DNA from: Candidatus Fibrimonadales bacterium
GTDB taxonomy: Bacteria > Fibrobacterota > Fibrobacteria > Fibrobacterales > Fibrobacteraceae
Reading direction: 5' to 3'
Assembly (NCBI GenBank): GCA_009788135.1
Contig: WQSA01000001.1
Span: forward strand, 4,106 to 37,459
Length of the DNA stretch: 33,354 nt
Each line of letters opens with the position of its first letter. Position 1 is the stretch's first letter. The translations under genes and the position numbers were made by a program. Under the pieces are notes generated by a model that saw only the letters and a list, made by a program, of their open reading frames with translations, did not search any database and was not told where the DNA came from. Below, piece after piece: positions 15,913 through 24,100 of this stretch.

Positions 15913-16856
15913 GCCAACTCCCTCCCCTCGCAATCTTTGAACCAATCCGCAAAAGCCTCATACAAGGGAAACTGCAAAGGATAATCCCTGCTCAACTTTT
16001 CCCCGATCACATTCGTGGAAATCATAAGTTTGCGAACCCGTTCAGGGCAAATGCCAAGCCCCAAGCCGCCAAACATGCCGGCGACAGATGCAACAGCCAT
16101 AAGAGGCATTTTGGGAATGTAAGGAGTAAAGCGGTCCAAATTCGTTGCTTTCTTCATAGTTGCGGCAATATGCTCAATGGTCGGCGCTGGGAAATAAGTG
16201 CAGTTGTAAGTTTGCATGCGTTCTCTGGGATTTTCAGCCATCTCAAGCAGAATACGAACCAAGTCTTTAACATAAATACTAGCTTTTATAGTATCCTTGC
16301 GGCCTGCATAAGCAAATCTTCGCTTTTTCATGGCTTTGTAAAGCCTTGTCATATTCCCGTTCTCGCCTTTTCCAAAAACAATGCCTGGACGGACTATACT
16401 CAAAAAATTATCCGCAGAGCTTGCTGCCCACTCTTTGTGAATATGTTCCGCCACCAGTTTTGAGATTCCGTAAGGGGTATTCGGAGTTGGCAAGGTTTCC
16501 TCTGTTTTTTTTTCTTCGCTTGCCCCATAAGGGGAAATGCTGGATGTGAAAACTATGGTTTTGATGCCGTGTTTTTTTGCAAAAGCGCAGACATTTTCAG
16601 CTCCTAGCATATTGGTTTCAAAATATTCGTCGTCTGGATGTCCCGGCGTCCTGTGAACTGCGGCAAGGTTGAATATAACGGTATTTTCGCCAAAATTCCC
16701 TTCTATATCAAAAGATTTGCGAATATCTATTGAAGGAGTAGCTTTTATATCTATTTTGCTTATATTCTCAATGCCCTTTTCCGCCAAAACACGGCAAAGA
16801 TGCGTACCTATAAAACCACTTGAACCAATAACTATGGCAGAATTGAAGATTCTCAC
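15909..16856 (-). CDS. NAD-dependent nucleotide-sugar epimerase/dehydratase
   Basis: 315 residues from a GTG start that overlaps the preceding stop as GTGA; an alternative TTG lies 12 codons upstream. It is an extended SDR: the NAD loop is IVIGSSGFIGTHL, the catalytic Ser is in FTSSISPYG, and the catalytic pair is YGISK. The substrate domain follows with RPGIVFGKGENGN and VKDLVRILLE. Relatives include UDP-GlcNAc/UDP-Gal 4-epimerases and 4-keto reductases of O-antigen loci, so the product is probably a nucleotide-activated hexose for one of the downstream transferases. Base composition is less AT-rich than the glycosyltransferase genes that follow. Confidence 0.85.
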   Translation of the reverse strand: MRIFNSAIVIGSSGFIGTHLCRVLAEKGIENISKIDIKATPSIDIRKSFDIEGNFGENTVIFNLAAVHRTPGHPDDEYFETNMLGAENVCAFAKKHGIKTIVFTSSISPYGASEEKKTEETLPTPNTPYGISKLVAEHIHKEWAASSADNFLSIVRPGIVFGKGENGNMTRLYKAMKKRRFAYAGRKDTIKASIYVKDLVRILLEMAENPRERMQTYNCTYFPAPTIEHIAATMKKATNLDRFTPYIPKMPLMAVASVAGMFGGLGLGICPERVRKLMISTNVIGEKLSRDYPLQFPLYEAFADWFKDCEGRELA

Positions 16857-17653
16857 CTCAACAGCCCCCCATACAAATTCACAACCTCGCAAAGCAAACT
16901 GAGCCGCATTCTCTGCCGCACTTTCTCCAAGCTTGCTCCCTGCAAAATCAAGTTTGCTCCAAAAGAATAACGCAGCAAATTGAAAGTCAAACCAGAACTA
17001 ACGCTCTGAAGCTCGCGCGTTCTCTGAGAAGCGTGCTTGGGAATATCCAGGAATAGAAATCTCTCGTCGTTACCTAGGGGGGAGGAGGATGGGGATATGA
17101 ATTGCAGCAATAAACGCAATTCCTCGTCTATTTCAACGAATGCAGGCGCATTGCCACGTTGAGGCAAACCCTCAACTCTCAATTCTCCGCTATCAACCAA
17201 CACTAATTGCCGCGCCTTAAGGTTTGCCGCCTCGCTCTGACGCAACCCTGCCAATGCGCAACACGCCCAAAATGCACGTGTTTCATCGTCCGGGGCTTTT
17301 CGCAAAACTTCACGGATTTGACGCTGAGATAAATGCTTCCCGCCAGCTTGCGGCGAAGATGGAGGAGAACGTTTTTTGCTAAATGGATTCGCTCCTTTCC
17401 ATGCCCCTTTCTCAATGCCAAATTCCCAAAATTTTTTAGCCAGCCGTACAAGCTCCCTCGCCGAATTCTGCGAACGAGTTTTGCATATATTGTCCAGCCA
17501 CTCGTCCACGCTCTCTTCTTTAAAACGAGCCTCGGCTAGAGGCTCCAAGTGAACAAGACGGGCATTGTATGCCAAAACAGAGCTCTCCGCGGCTACAGAA
17601 GCCAGCATTCGCTCCCTAAAACGGGAATAAAGCATTTGAGCATTAAATGGCAT
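16853..17653 (-). CDS. Degenerate tyrosine-recombinase-like protein
   Basis: 266 residues from the ATG at 17653. The N-terminal ~90 residues resemble a SAM-like core-binding domain. The C-terminal part has the XerC/D-like ALAGLRQSEAANLKARQL with the first catalytic Arg (R138), and LTFNLLRYSFGANLILQGAS with the second Arg (R228). However, the His of HxxR is Asn (N225), the LGH motif reads MRL, and no Lys stands in the hairpin after R138. A Tyr (Y261) is near the expected nucleophile place. Recombinase activity is therefore doubtful, while DNA binding is plausible. It is the first gene of the polysaccharide operon and is GTGA-coupled to the epimerase. Its start sits 7 nt from a TAnnTT box. Confidence 0.72.
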   Translation of the reverse strand: MPFNAQMLYSRFRERMLASVAAESSVLAYNARLVHLEPLAEARFKEESVDEWLDNICKTRSQNSARELVRLAKKFWEFGIEKGAWKGANPFSKKRSPPSSPQAGGKHLSQRQIREVLRKAPDDETRAFWACCALAGLRQSEAANLKARQLVLVDSGELRVEGLPQRGNAPAFVEIDEELRLLLQFISPSSSPLGNDERFLFLDIPKHASQRTRELQSVSSGLTFNLLRYSFGANLILQGASLEKVRQRMRLSLLCEVVNLYGGLLR

Positions 17654-17657
17654 TGAA

Positions 17658-17692
17658 TTGAATATAGTAAATTTAGCGTTTACTATATTCAA
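17658..17692. promoter_or_regulatory. Palindromic divergent promoter, recombinase operon and uppP
   Basis: Two perfect 14-base arms, TTGAATATAGTAAA at 17658-17671 and its complement at 17679-17692, flank a 7-base loop. Each arm contains a TTTAC-TATATT box facing outwards. The minus-strand hexamer (17661-17666) ends 7 nt before the ATG at 17653, and the plus-strand hexamer (17684-17689) ends 6 nt before the uppP ATG at 17696. Both transcripts would be essentially leaderless. The symmetry could also form an operator bound by a dimeric regulator. Confidence 0.7.
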
Positions 17693-17695
17693 TCC

Positions 17696-18487
17696 ATGCT
17701 CGAAGCCATAATTATAGGCCTGGTAGAAGGCCTTACCGAATTTCTGCCCATATCCTCAACCGGGCACATGCTGATTGCCAACAGTTTTTTAAAATATGAA
17801 TATAGCGATGCTTTTTATGTTCTAATACAAATTGGACCCATTGCAGCCTGCGCACTCGTGTTTTGGAGAGATATAGCCGGATATTTCACAAATTGGAAGA
17901 ATCCTGCTACCAAAGATTACGTTTTAAAACTGTTTGCCGCTTTCTTCCTGACTGGCGCAGGCGGATTTATCGCTAAAAAATGCGGACTTAAATTGCCAGA
18001 AACCATTCTACCTGTAGCTTTCGCCGTGTTGATAGGCGCCTTTGTCATCTTTGCCGTTGAATATAGCACAAAAAAAAGACCCCTGAATTCAAATTTAACC
18101 TGGGCCGTTGTTATAGCCGTAGCCATTGGGCAAATAATCGCAGCAGTTTTCCCGGGAGCCTCGCGCTCTGGCATGGCTATTATGGGAGCCCTCATAGTAG
18201 GCTTTGCGCGCCCAGATGCTGTCAAATTTGCGTTTTTAGTGGGCATTCCAACCATGTTCGCTGCCGGAAGCTATGAGTTGCTTGGAGAAATAAAAGCGGG
18301 AAATACAGCCGGTTTGCTCACTCCTGAATCCATAGCGGCATACATAGTAGCCACTATCTCAGCATGGCTCTCAGTGGTATGGCTCATGAAATTCGTCCAG
18401 AGCAAAAATTTTATCCCTTTCGCATGGTATAGAATTGTGCTTGGAATAGCCTTGCTCGTTCTGTTTACGCAAAATATTATCACTTAA
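17696..18487 (+). CDS. uppP: Undecaprenyl-diphosphatase
   Basis: 263 residues, full length for the BacA/UppP family. Both catalytic blocks are present: EGLTEFLPISSTGHM (E11, E15, S20, S21, H24) and FPGASRSG (152-159, with the essential Arg at 157). The remainder is polytopic, with about eight membrane segments. It dephosphorylates undecaprenyl diphosphate at the periplasmic face to recycle the lipid carrier for peptidoglycan and polysaccharide synthesis. It is the only confident plus-strand gene and is transcribed divergently from the polysaccharide operon out of one palindromic promoter. Its end overlaps the convergent phosphatase gene by 8 bp. The start has no Shine-Dalgarno site. Confidence 0.95.
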   Translation: MLEAIIIGLVEGLTEFLPISSTGHMLIANSFLKYEYSDAFYVLIQIGPIAACALVFWRDIAGYFTNWKNPATKDYVLKLFAAFFLTGAGGFIAKKCGLKLPETILPVAFAVLIGAFVIFAVEYSTKKRPLNSNLTWAVVIAVAIGQIIAAVFPGASRSGMAIMGALIVGFARPDAVKFAFLVGIPTMFAAGSYELLGEIKAGNTAGLLTPESIAAYIVATISAWLSVVWLMKFVQSKNFIPFAWYRIVLGIALLVLFTQNIIT

Positions 18488-20381
18488 ACTGCATCAGTAC
18501 GCAGGTAATATCATCTGTCTGCATAGCATCTCCGCGCCAATCCGCAAGAGTTTGAGGAAGTTGCTTTTCTATGGTGACATTGTTTATGCTAACCCTGTTC
18601 TCAAAGAATTTCACAAGCCTGTCCAGCCCAAAAATCTCTTTGCCTGGATTGAAAGTCTCGGTTACGCCATCCGTGTATAAAATTACAGAATCCCCCGGCT
18701 CAACGGAAATTTCGCAATCTTCTATGTACGGAGCCAAATCGGAATCCATCATAAGCGCAAGACCTCCGGAACGAATACGCTCAACGGTCTTGTCTTTGGC
18801 ACGGAAATGCAGAATATGCTCATGTCCGCAACTTATATAACGCAACTTGTTCCGCTTTGAATTCCACTCAAAAAACAGCAATGTGACAAACATGCCCATT
18901 TCTATCTTGCGAGACAAATAAATATTCAAACCAAGCATCAATTTTTTCAAATCGTCTTCTTCCTGATACTTGTTCTGCAAATATGTTTGCATAATAGCAA
19001 CCAAAATGCCCGCAGAAACCCCTTTTCCGCTAACATCTCCTATTACCACCGCAAGCTTATCGTCTTTTTTAAAGAAATCGTAATAGTCTCCGCCTATTTC
19101 CTTGGCTGGCTCCATAAAGAAAGATACTTCCATGCCTGGCACCTTGGGAACAACTTTCGTAAACAGAGAATTCTGAATTACATTGCCAGAAACAAGCTCC
19201 ATGGACATTCTCAAATTCTCGTTTTTCTGCTCTGCTATGCGGCTCGTGCTCAAAATAATAGCGGCAAAGCTGGAAAAACTCCTTGCCATGTTGAAATCCG
19301 CTTCCGTCAAATAATCGCTGCCAACCTTGTTTTGCAAAACAAGAACTCCCAAAAGATCAGATTCCTGCAAAAGCGGAATAAGTATTATTGAATGTACTTC
19401 TTGAGACAGATTTCCGAGAATTTCATCCATATCGTCTGAAACGTGATTGAAAAACACCCCGTTCCCATTGTTATGCCCGCATTTCCAAATTACGGAACGC
19501 TCGTCTTTTATGTGCTGCTTAAAAGCCATTTCGCGCAGCAAATCCACTCTGGTAAAGAGTTTTTCGCTGCCAATGCCAAACGGAAAATAAAGACCTGTAA
19601 CAGACACGCAGGCAAAATGCTTTTTGCTGTTTTCCCATTCATAAATGGCCGCTCCTTTGGCAGACAAAAAACGGCACAAACTATCTAAATAAGAATCGGC
19701 CGCATCTTTCTTATTCGAAAAATCCTTAATTGAACTGGAAATTTCGCGCATCATGTCTTTAAATCCAGATTGCTCGGTTAAAAGATTTTCTGTTTCCATT
19801 TTAGCATCGCAAAGCTCCTGATGTCTTTTTTCCATGCTTACATAAAATACAACAGCGATAAAAAGAAACCTGAATATATAAGCATCAAACGAGATAGTTG
19901 CAATTGCAAGCGCAATAATCATATATCTTGATATTTTCGGAATATAAGCCGCTCTGTAATATTCTTCGCCAATGCGAAACGCAACGTATATGGTAAACAG
20001 CAAAGCAAATAAACTCAGCAGCTCCGCTCCGTAAATATTTTGCCCGAACTTATACACAAACGTCTGCAAAAACACATTCTCAGCCATCAGAATAAAAATA
20101 TTTCGCTGCCTTTTCTTGTTAATGGCATAAGATAAATCCTTTTGTATTAAAAACAGATAAAAAAACGGGTCTATAATTTTCGCAGTATAGCTATAAGCTC
20201 CAGACAAAAACGAATATTGATATGCAAAAAAGAAATTGAAAAGAAAAAATGCGAAGAAGCCAAAGAATTCTAAGGCTAGCAACTTATCCTTAAATGAAGC
20301 ATTTCTCCATTTAACGAAAGCTACCGCGGCTGGAAAAGCCATTAAAAACGGTAGTATTAAATAAACAATTTCAAATATCAT
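18480..20381 (-). CDS. Membrane-bound GAF/SpoIIE-type (PP2C-like) Ser/Thr phosphatase
   Basis: 633 residues. About 190 N-terminal residues form six or so membrane helices. A GAF-like domain follows at about 215-385 (SYLDSLCRFLSAKGAAIYEW; SIILIPLLQESDLLGVLVLQ), then a PP2C/RsbU domain from about 400 with metal-binding Asps in AVVIGDVSGKGVSAG, VILYTDGVTE and TDDITCVLMQ. Such proteins dephosphorylate anti-sigma-factor antagonists or related STAS proteins in response to a signal sensed by the membrane or GAF part. The ATG overlaps the secretin stop (ATGA), so it is made together with the pilus proteins. No STAS or anti-sigma partner is in the window. Confidence 0.9.
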   Translation of the reverse strand: MIFEIVYLILPFLMAFPAAVAFVKWRNASFKDKLLALEFFGFFAFFLFNFFFAYQYSFLSGAYSYTAKIIDPFFYLFLIQKDLSYAINKKRQRNIFILMAENVFLQTFVYKFGQNIYGAELLSLFALLFTIYVAFRIGEEYYRAAYIPKISRYMIIALAIATISFDAYIFRFLFIAVVFYVSMEKRHQELCDAKMETENLLTEQSGFKDMMREISSSIKDFSNKKDAADSYLDSLCRFLSAKGAAIYEWENSKKHFACVSVTGLYFPFGIGSEKLFTRVDLLREMAFKQHIKDERSVIWKCGHNNGNGVFFNHVSDDMDEILGNLSQEVHSIILIPLLQESDLLGVLVLQNKVGSDYLTEADFNMARSFSSFAAIILSTSRIAEQKNENLRMSMELVSGNVIQNSLFTKVVPKVPGMEVSFFMEPAKEIGGDYYDFFKKDDKLAVVIGDVSGKGVSAGILVAIMQTYLQNKYQEEDDLKKLMLGLNIYLSRKIEMGMFVTLLFFEWNSKRNKLRYISCGHEHILHFRAKDKTVERIRSGGLALMMDSDLAPYIEDCEISVEPGDSVILYTDGVTETFNPGKEIFGLDRLVKFFENRVSINNVTIEKQLPQTLADWRGDAMQTDDITCVLMQFK

Positions 20382-21715
20382 TCCCAGCCGTCATCATCGC
20401 TGCTGCGGGAGCTTCTTTTTGCCGCTGGGGCATCCACGGCTTCCGGCGCATCAGCCAGGTAATTGCGCATTATGCGCGGGGTTACAAATATAATCAAATC
20501 TTTTTTGGTAATTTCTTTTCTTGTATGTTTGAATAAATACCCCAAAACCGGAATATCCTTTAAGAATGGAATTCCCGTTTCCGTTTCCATTTCATCATTT
20601 TTCGTTAAACCGCCTATAACAACTGTTTCTCCATCGGAAACCACAACCTTGGTCTGCGCCTCCTGTTTGCTGATAACAATTTGGCCTCTATCATCATAAC
20701 TGTAGCTGTTGTTCTCAGGATGCAGTTCCAGCAAAATTCTGTTGTCGCCGGCAACGTGCGGAGTCACCGTCAGTTTTATGCCGCTTTCTACCATCTGTAT
20801 AGCAGACTGACCGCTTGCATCTATAACCCTTATGGAAATCTGATCTCCCATAAAAATCGTAGCTTCAGTGTGATCCAAAGTTGAAATTTGCGGGCTTGCC
20901 AAAATTTCAGAACGGGAATCGCTCAAAATGCTTGAAATAGCAGCCTGCATATTCTGATCGAAAGCCTTAACGGTTATCTCTGTAGCAACATCGCCGCTGG
21001 AAGTAGTCAGGCTCGGCTGATTGGAAAAAGATCCTTCAAGCCTTGAGTTTGCTCCGCCAACGCTTACATTTGTCCAGTCAACGCCCAATTCGCTTGTAAG
21101 ACGGCTGTCAACAACAACAAGCTTTGCCGTGATTGCTATCTGCAAAGTCTCAACATCCAATTCGTTCAGAGTATTTTGCATTTGCTCCAAACGCTTTTCC
21201 GTATCGTAAACTATTATGGCATTGTTGCGAGAAATCACGGAAATGCGCCCGCGCGTGGATCTTATCGTTTCCAAAACAGCGGCCATTTCTGCGGCAGAAG
21301 CGTGCCTTATCTGAAAACTGCGCCTTGCAAGCGGTGCAACCATATCGCCCTGCTCACGTTTTTCAGAGTCCATTATTATTTTCTGCTGATAGGTAGCGCT
21401 TCTCTGAACGCTTATGTAATTGCCTTCGGAAAGCCACTTCAAATCATGCAAACTGCATATTATGTCCAGCATCTCAGGCCAAGTTTTTTTAGTAACTGTC
21501 ATGGACAGCCTTCCCTGAACATCTGGAGCGAGCAATATATCAACGCCAGCCCATACGGATATCGAATGAAAAACAGACTGAAAATCTGCATCCACCCAGG
21601 ATACGTCATACCTTTTGCTGCTGCCTTGTATAGCAGCAAAAGACGAAATTGTCAGAGACAAAACTAGCAGTTGAACAACTGCGATGAAGCTTTTTTTCAT
21701 TGAACCCCTTTTCAT
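20378..21715 (-). CDS. pilQ: PilQ-like secretin (short form)
   Basis: 445 residues, compact beside the roughly 700 of classical PilQ. There is a signal peptide (KKSFIAVVQLLVLSLTISSFAA). An STN/N0 domain lies at about 36-105 (DVSWVDADFQSVFHSISVWAGVDILLAP is its split core), one N1 domain at 132-190, and the secretin beta domain from about 193 to 415 with VVSDGETVVIGGL and FLKDIPVLGYLF. An acidic C-terminal tail ends SSDDDGWE. It forms the outer-membrane pore for the type IV pilus. AMIN domains are absent. The ATG at 21715 overlaps pilP as ATGA; a second in-frame ATG at 21700, preceded by AAGGGG, is an equally good start. Confidence 0.9.
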   Translation of the reverse strand: MKRGSMKKSFIAVVQLLVLSLTISSFAAIQGSSKRYDVSWVDADFQSVFHSISVWAGVDILLAPDVQGRLSMTVTKKTWPEMLDIICSLHDLKWLSEGNYISVQRSATYQQKIIMDSEKREQGDMVAPLARRSFQIRHASAAEMAAVLETIRSTRGRISVISRNNAIIVYDTEKRLEQMQNTLNELDVETLQIAITAKLVVVDSRLTSELGVDWTNVSVGGANSRLEGSFSNQPSLTTSSGDVATEITVKAFDQNMQAAISSILSDSRSEILASPQISTLDHTEATIFMGDQISIRVIDASGQSAIQMVESGIKLTVTPHVAGDNRILLELHPENNSYSYDDRGQIVISKQEAQTKVVVSDGETVVIGGLTKNDEMETETGIPFLKDIPVLGYLFKHTRKEITKKDLIIFVTPRIMRNYLADAPEAVDAPAAKRSSRSSDDDGWE

Positions 21716-22893
21716 TTTTTAGTACTCCCGTATTTATCGGGCAAGGACACCTTGTGGCGGCGGCTTACTCTATATTCCGTCAAGAGGAACAGCACATCGG
21801 TTTTCGATATTTTGAGAACCTTGCCATTTTTAACCGAGTCACCCTCAAAAAGCGTGTATGACAACCCTCTGGCTTTATTGTTGGAAAAAAGAGCCATGGG
21901 CTTTTCATTCTCGTAAATAATACCAACCAAAGTTAAATTATCAATGTTAATTCCAGTGGTGTCCATGCTTTTGACTTCTCTAAATGGATCTCTAAAGCCG
22001 AATGAGCTATAAGTTTTTCTTTTGCTGTCGGCCCAGGCAAATTTCTCGGCAATGCTGTCCACGCTGCCCGGGATATCTTTTTTCAAATCGCGAAGTTTTT
22101 CTTTTTGCTCCGCAGTAAGTTCCGCTTCTTGAACAATATCGCGCTGAAATACATAGCCTTCTCTGCTGTGATAACGTACCTTATAAAAAGAAGGGACTTT
22201 ATCCAAAACCTTCAAACGATCGCCAAACTCCAAAACTTCCAGATGCTTGCCATCATGTGGAGTCGGATAAAGATAAGCGATATCTTCGGTAACAAGATAA
22301 GACGCATCCTGTCTTTTAACCTGTATGGTTTGCCGCAAAAGAGAATCTTCGTTATACTTCAAAGTCTCCAGCGACTTTCTATCCATAAAACGTCCTGCAA
22401 AATCAACAGCCCTAAGCGCCAAAGGCTCATAACTTGGCAAATAATAAACCGAGCTATTTAAACTAGTTGGAGATGCTTTCCAATTTTCCAGTTTGCCAGG
22501 AGAAGTCTCGTCTTGCAAAAGCAGCCTGTTTTTCATAATCATAACAGCAGGTTTTTTTCCACGATGCAAATACACGGACAATTTGCCTTCGCTCCAAGCC
22601 AAGCCCTTTGCAAAAGAGCTTTTAGCAATCTGAAATACCCCGGAATAGCTAGGCCCGCCCGAAATTGACAGATCAACTGTGGTATCCGTGATTACCGGAA
22701 CCGTTTCTCTGGGAATTTGGAAATCAAAAACAATTAAAAGACCTTCCCATTCGGAATTTTTCTGCACGGAAACACTTGATATGCGAGGCGGCATAATTGA
22801 AAATTCATTCAACTCGGAATTCTGCGAACTAGCCGACATTGCCAGAACTGCAGCCAAGATAAAAATTTTAAATATCAACAGCCTGTTTTTCAT
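21712..22893 (-). CDS. PilP-like pilus protein with AMIN-like and SH3b domains
   Basis: 393 residues, about twice the length of ordinary PilP. There is a signal peptide or anchor (IFKIFILAAVLAMSASSQ), and then a beta-rich AMIN-like domain at about 36-127. A bacterial SH3 domain lies at about 199-254 (AYLYPTPHDGKHLEVLEFGD, ending EGYVFQRDIV), followed by a helical linker. The PilP domain is at about 300-385, recognisable from FRDPFREV, DNLTLVGIIYENEKPMALF and LFEGDSVKNGKVLKIS. PilP links the PilNO inner-membrane pair to the secretin. It overlaps PilO by ATGA at one end and the secretin gene at the other. The AMIN call is the weakest part; PilP and SH3b are clearer. Confidence 0.82.
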   Translation of the reverse strand: MKNRLLIFKIFILAAVLAMSASSQNSELNEFSIMPPRISSVSVQKNSEWEGLLIVFDFQIPRETVPVITDTTVDLSISGGPSYSGVFQIAKSSFAKGLAWSEGKLSVYLHRGKKPAVMIMKNRLLLQDETSPGKLENWKASPTSLNSSVYYLPSYEPLALRAVDFAGRFMDRKSLETLKYNEDSLLRQTIQVKRQDASYLVTEDIAYLYPTPHDGKHLEVLEFGDRLKVLDKVPSFYKVRYHSREGYVFQRDIVQEAELTAEQKEKLRDLKKDIPGSVDSIAEKFAWADSKRKTYSSFGFRDPFREVKSMDTTGINIDNLTLVGIIYENEKPMALFSNNKARGLSYTLFEGDSVKNGKVLKISKTDVLFLLTEYRVSRRHKVSLPDKYGSTKK

Positions 22894-23489
22894 TGCTTCC
22901 TCGAAGTAAATGTAGTTAAATCAAATGAAACGCTCATTGTCACAGGTTCCCACCCATGTTCATCCGCTTTTTTTACTTCTTGAGTTATAGCCCCATAGCG
23001 AGATAGCTTCAAATTGTCTATGGTTGTTGGATAATGAAAACTGGCGATTTCCTCAAACAATTTGCCAAGCATATGATAACCGGCATTTACATTGAAAGAA
23101 TAATTGTTTTCCACAAAATGTTCTTTTGGCTGCGAGCCGTTTGGCTTAAATGTCTGAATATTAACGCCAGAAGCTCTAACCACCGCATACAAATCTTCCA
23201 AGCGCCCTGGAACATTTTCATCTTCCGGGAACATTTCTTTTAATCTTTCAAAATCAGCTTCTGCATTTATCAACTCTTTCTCCAGCATTGGAATTCTAGG
23301 TCTTTGCGAATTTATTTTGTCCAATTCTGCTTGCGCTATTTTTTGATCGTTCACAAGCTTCTGCTTTTCCTGCTGGAACTCTGACCAAACGGAATCGTAA
23401 AACCAATAACAAGCGCTCAAACAGGCGACAATCACCGCTATAAGATATATATTCTTCTTATCCCTTATGTCAAATTTCGAATCTGCCAT
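22890..23489 (-). CDS. pilO: PilO-like inner-membrane type IV pilus protein
   Basis: 199 residues. It has a short cytoplasmic start, one membrane segment (YLIAVIVACLSACYWFYD, about 15-32), a coiled coil (about 35-85, EFQQEKQKLVNDQKIAQAEL and on), then a ferredoxin-like periplasmic domain with GRLEDLYAVVRASGVNIQTFKP and YSFNVNAGYHMLGKLFEEIASF. It heterodimerises with PilN and connects PilM to PilP. The start has AGGAGT 7 nt upstream, and 8 bp separate it from pilN. Confidence 0.88.
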   Translation of the reverse strand: MADSKFDIRDKKNIYLIAVIVACLSACYWFYDSVWSEFQQEKQKLVNDQKIAQAELDKINSQRPRIPMLEKELINAEADFERLKEMFPEDENVPGRLEDLYAVVRASGVNIQTFKPNGSQPKEHFVENNYSFNVNAGYHMLGKLFEEIASFHYPTTIDNLKLSRYGAITQEVKKADEHGWEPVTMSVSFDLTTFTSRKQ

Positions 23490-23497
23490 AGATACTC

Positions 23498-24100
23498 CTA
23501 ACGAACTCCATCTTCCAAACCTAAATTCGGATTGAATGCAACCTTGAACGAAAAATTATAAGCATTTTCATTATTCACTTTTGTGGCGCTTATGCTTGTA
23601 AGGGTAATTCCGGTAATATCTTTTTGCTTCTCCAAATCGGTCATATATTTCGCGACTTCGTCAAAATTCCAAGTTAAACCGCTTATATCCATTTGATTGC
23701 CATTTTGAGTTATTGCGGTTATCCATGTCCCCGGCGTATCTTTTAGCGCCATATATATATACTGAAGCAAAATAACCCAGCGCTCGCGGCTAACCTGTAT
23801 GGAACGCAAAGCATCTATCTTTTGTTTTATGCTCGCCTGCATCGCTTCCAATTCGTTTATTTTCTTGAGTATATGCCGCTCCCTCTCAACGGCTATCTTG
23901 GTCTGCTCAACGGCTTTTTCCAATTCTGCAGTAGTTTCCTTTACATAATAATATACGCCAGACAAAAACAAAAACACAAAAATAAGCCCAAAAGTTGACC
24001 ATATAACGCGCATATCGGAAAGCCAGGACAAATCTATCTTGACTTGCCTGTATTCATTGGGCAAAAGATTTATTTCAACAAGCGAAAGCTGATTTGCCAT
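23498..24100 (-). CDS. pilN: PilN-like inner-membrane type IV pilus protein
   Basis: 200 residues. The N-terminus contains the PilM-binding motif region VEINLLPNEYRQ (INLLP is the conserved core). A membrane segment follows at about 32-54 (IWSTFGLIFVFLFLSGVYYY), then a coiled coil and a periplasmic domain with WVILLQYIYMALKDTPGTWIT and a DISGLTWNFDEVAKYMTDLE block typical of PilN. The ATG shares one base with the pilM TAA and has GAGGAG upstream. Confidence 0.92.
   Translation of the reverse strand: MANQLSLVEINLLPNEYRQVKIDLSWLSDMRVIWSTFGLIFVFLFLSGVYYYVKETTAELEKAVEQTKIAVERERHILKKINELEAMQASIKQKIDALRSIQVSRERWVILLQYIYMALKDTPGTWITAITQNGNQMDISGLTWNFDEVAKYMTDLEKQKDITGITLTSISATKVNNENAYNFSFKVAFNPNLGLEDGVR

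Noticed and set aside
17658..17692. Invertible (phase-variable) promoter next to a recombinase gene
   Set aside because: The inverted repeats enclose only 7 bp and the boxes lie in the arms, so inversion would change nothing; the recombinase also lacks key catalytic residues.
18480..18487. Bidirectional terminator between uppP and the phosphatase gene
   Set aside because: The two genes overlap by 8 bp and no inverted repeat is visible around the junction.
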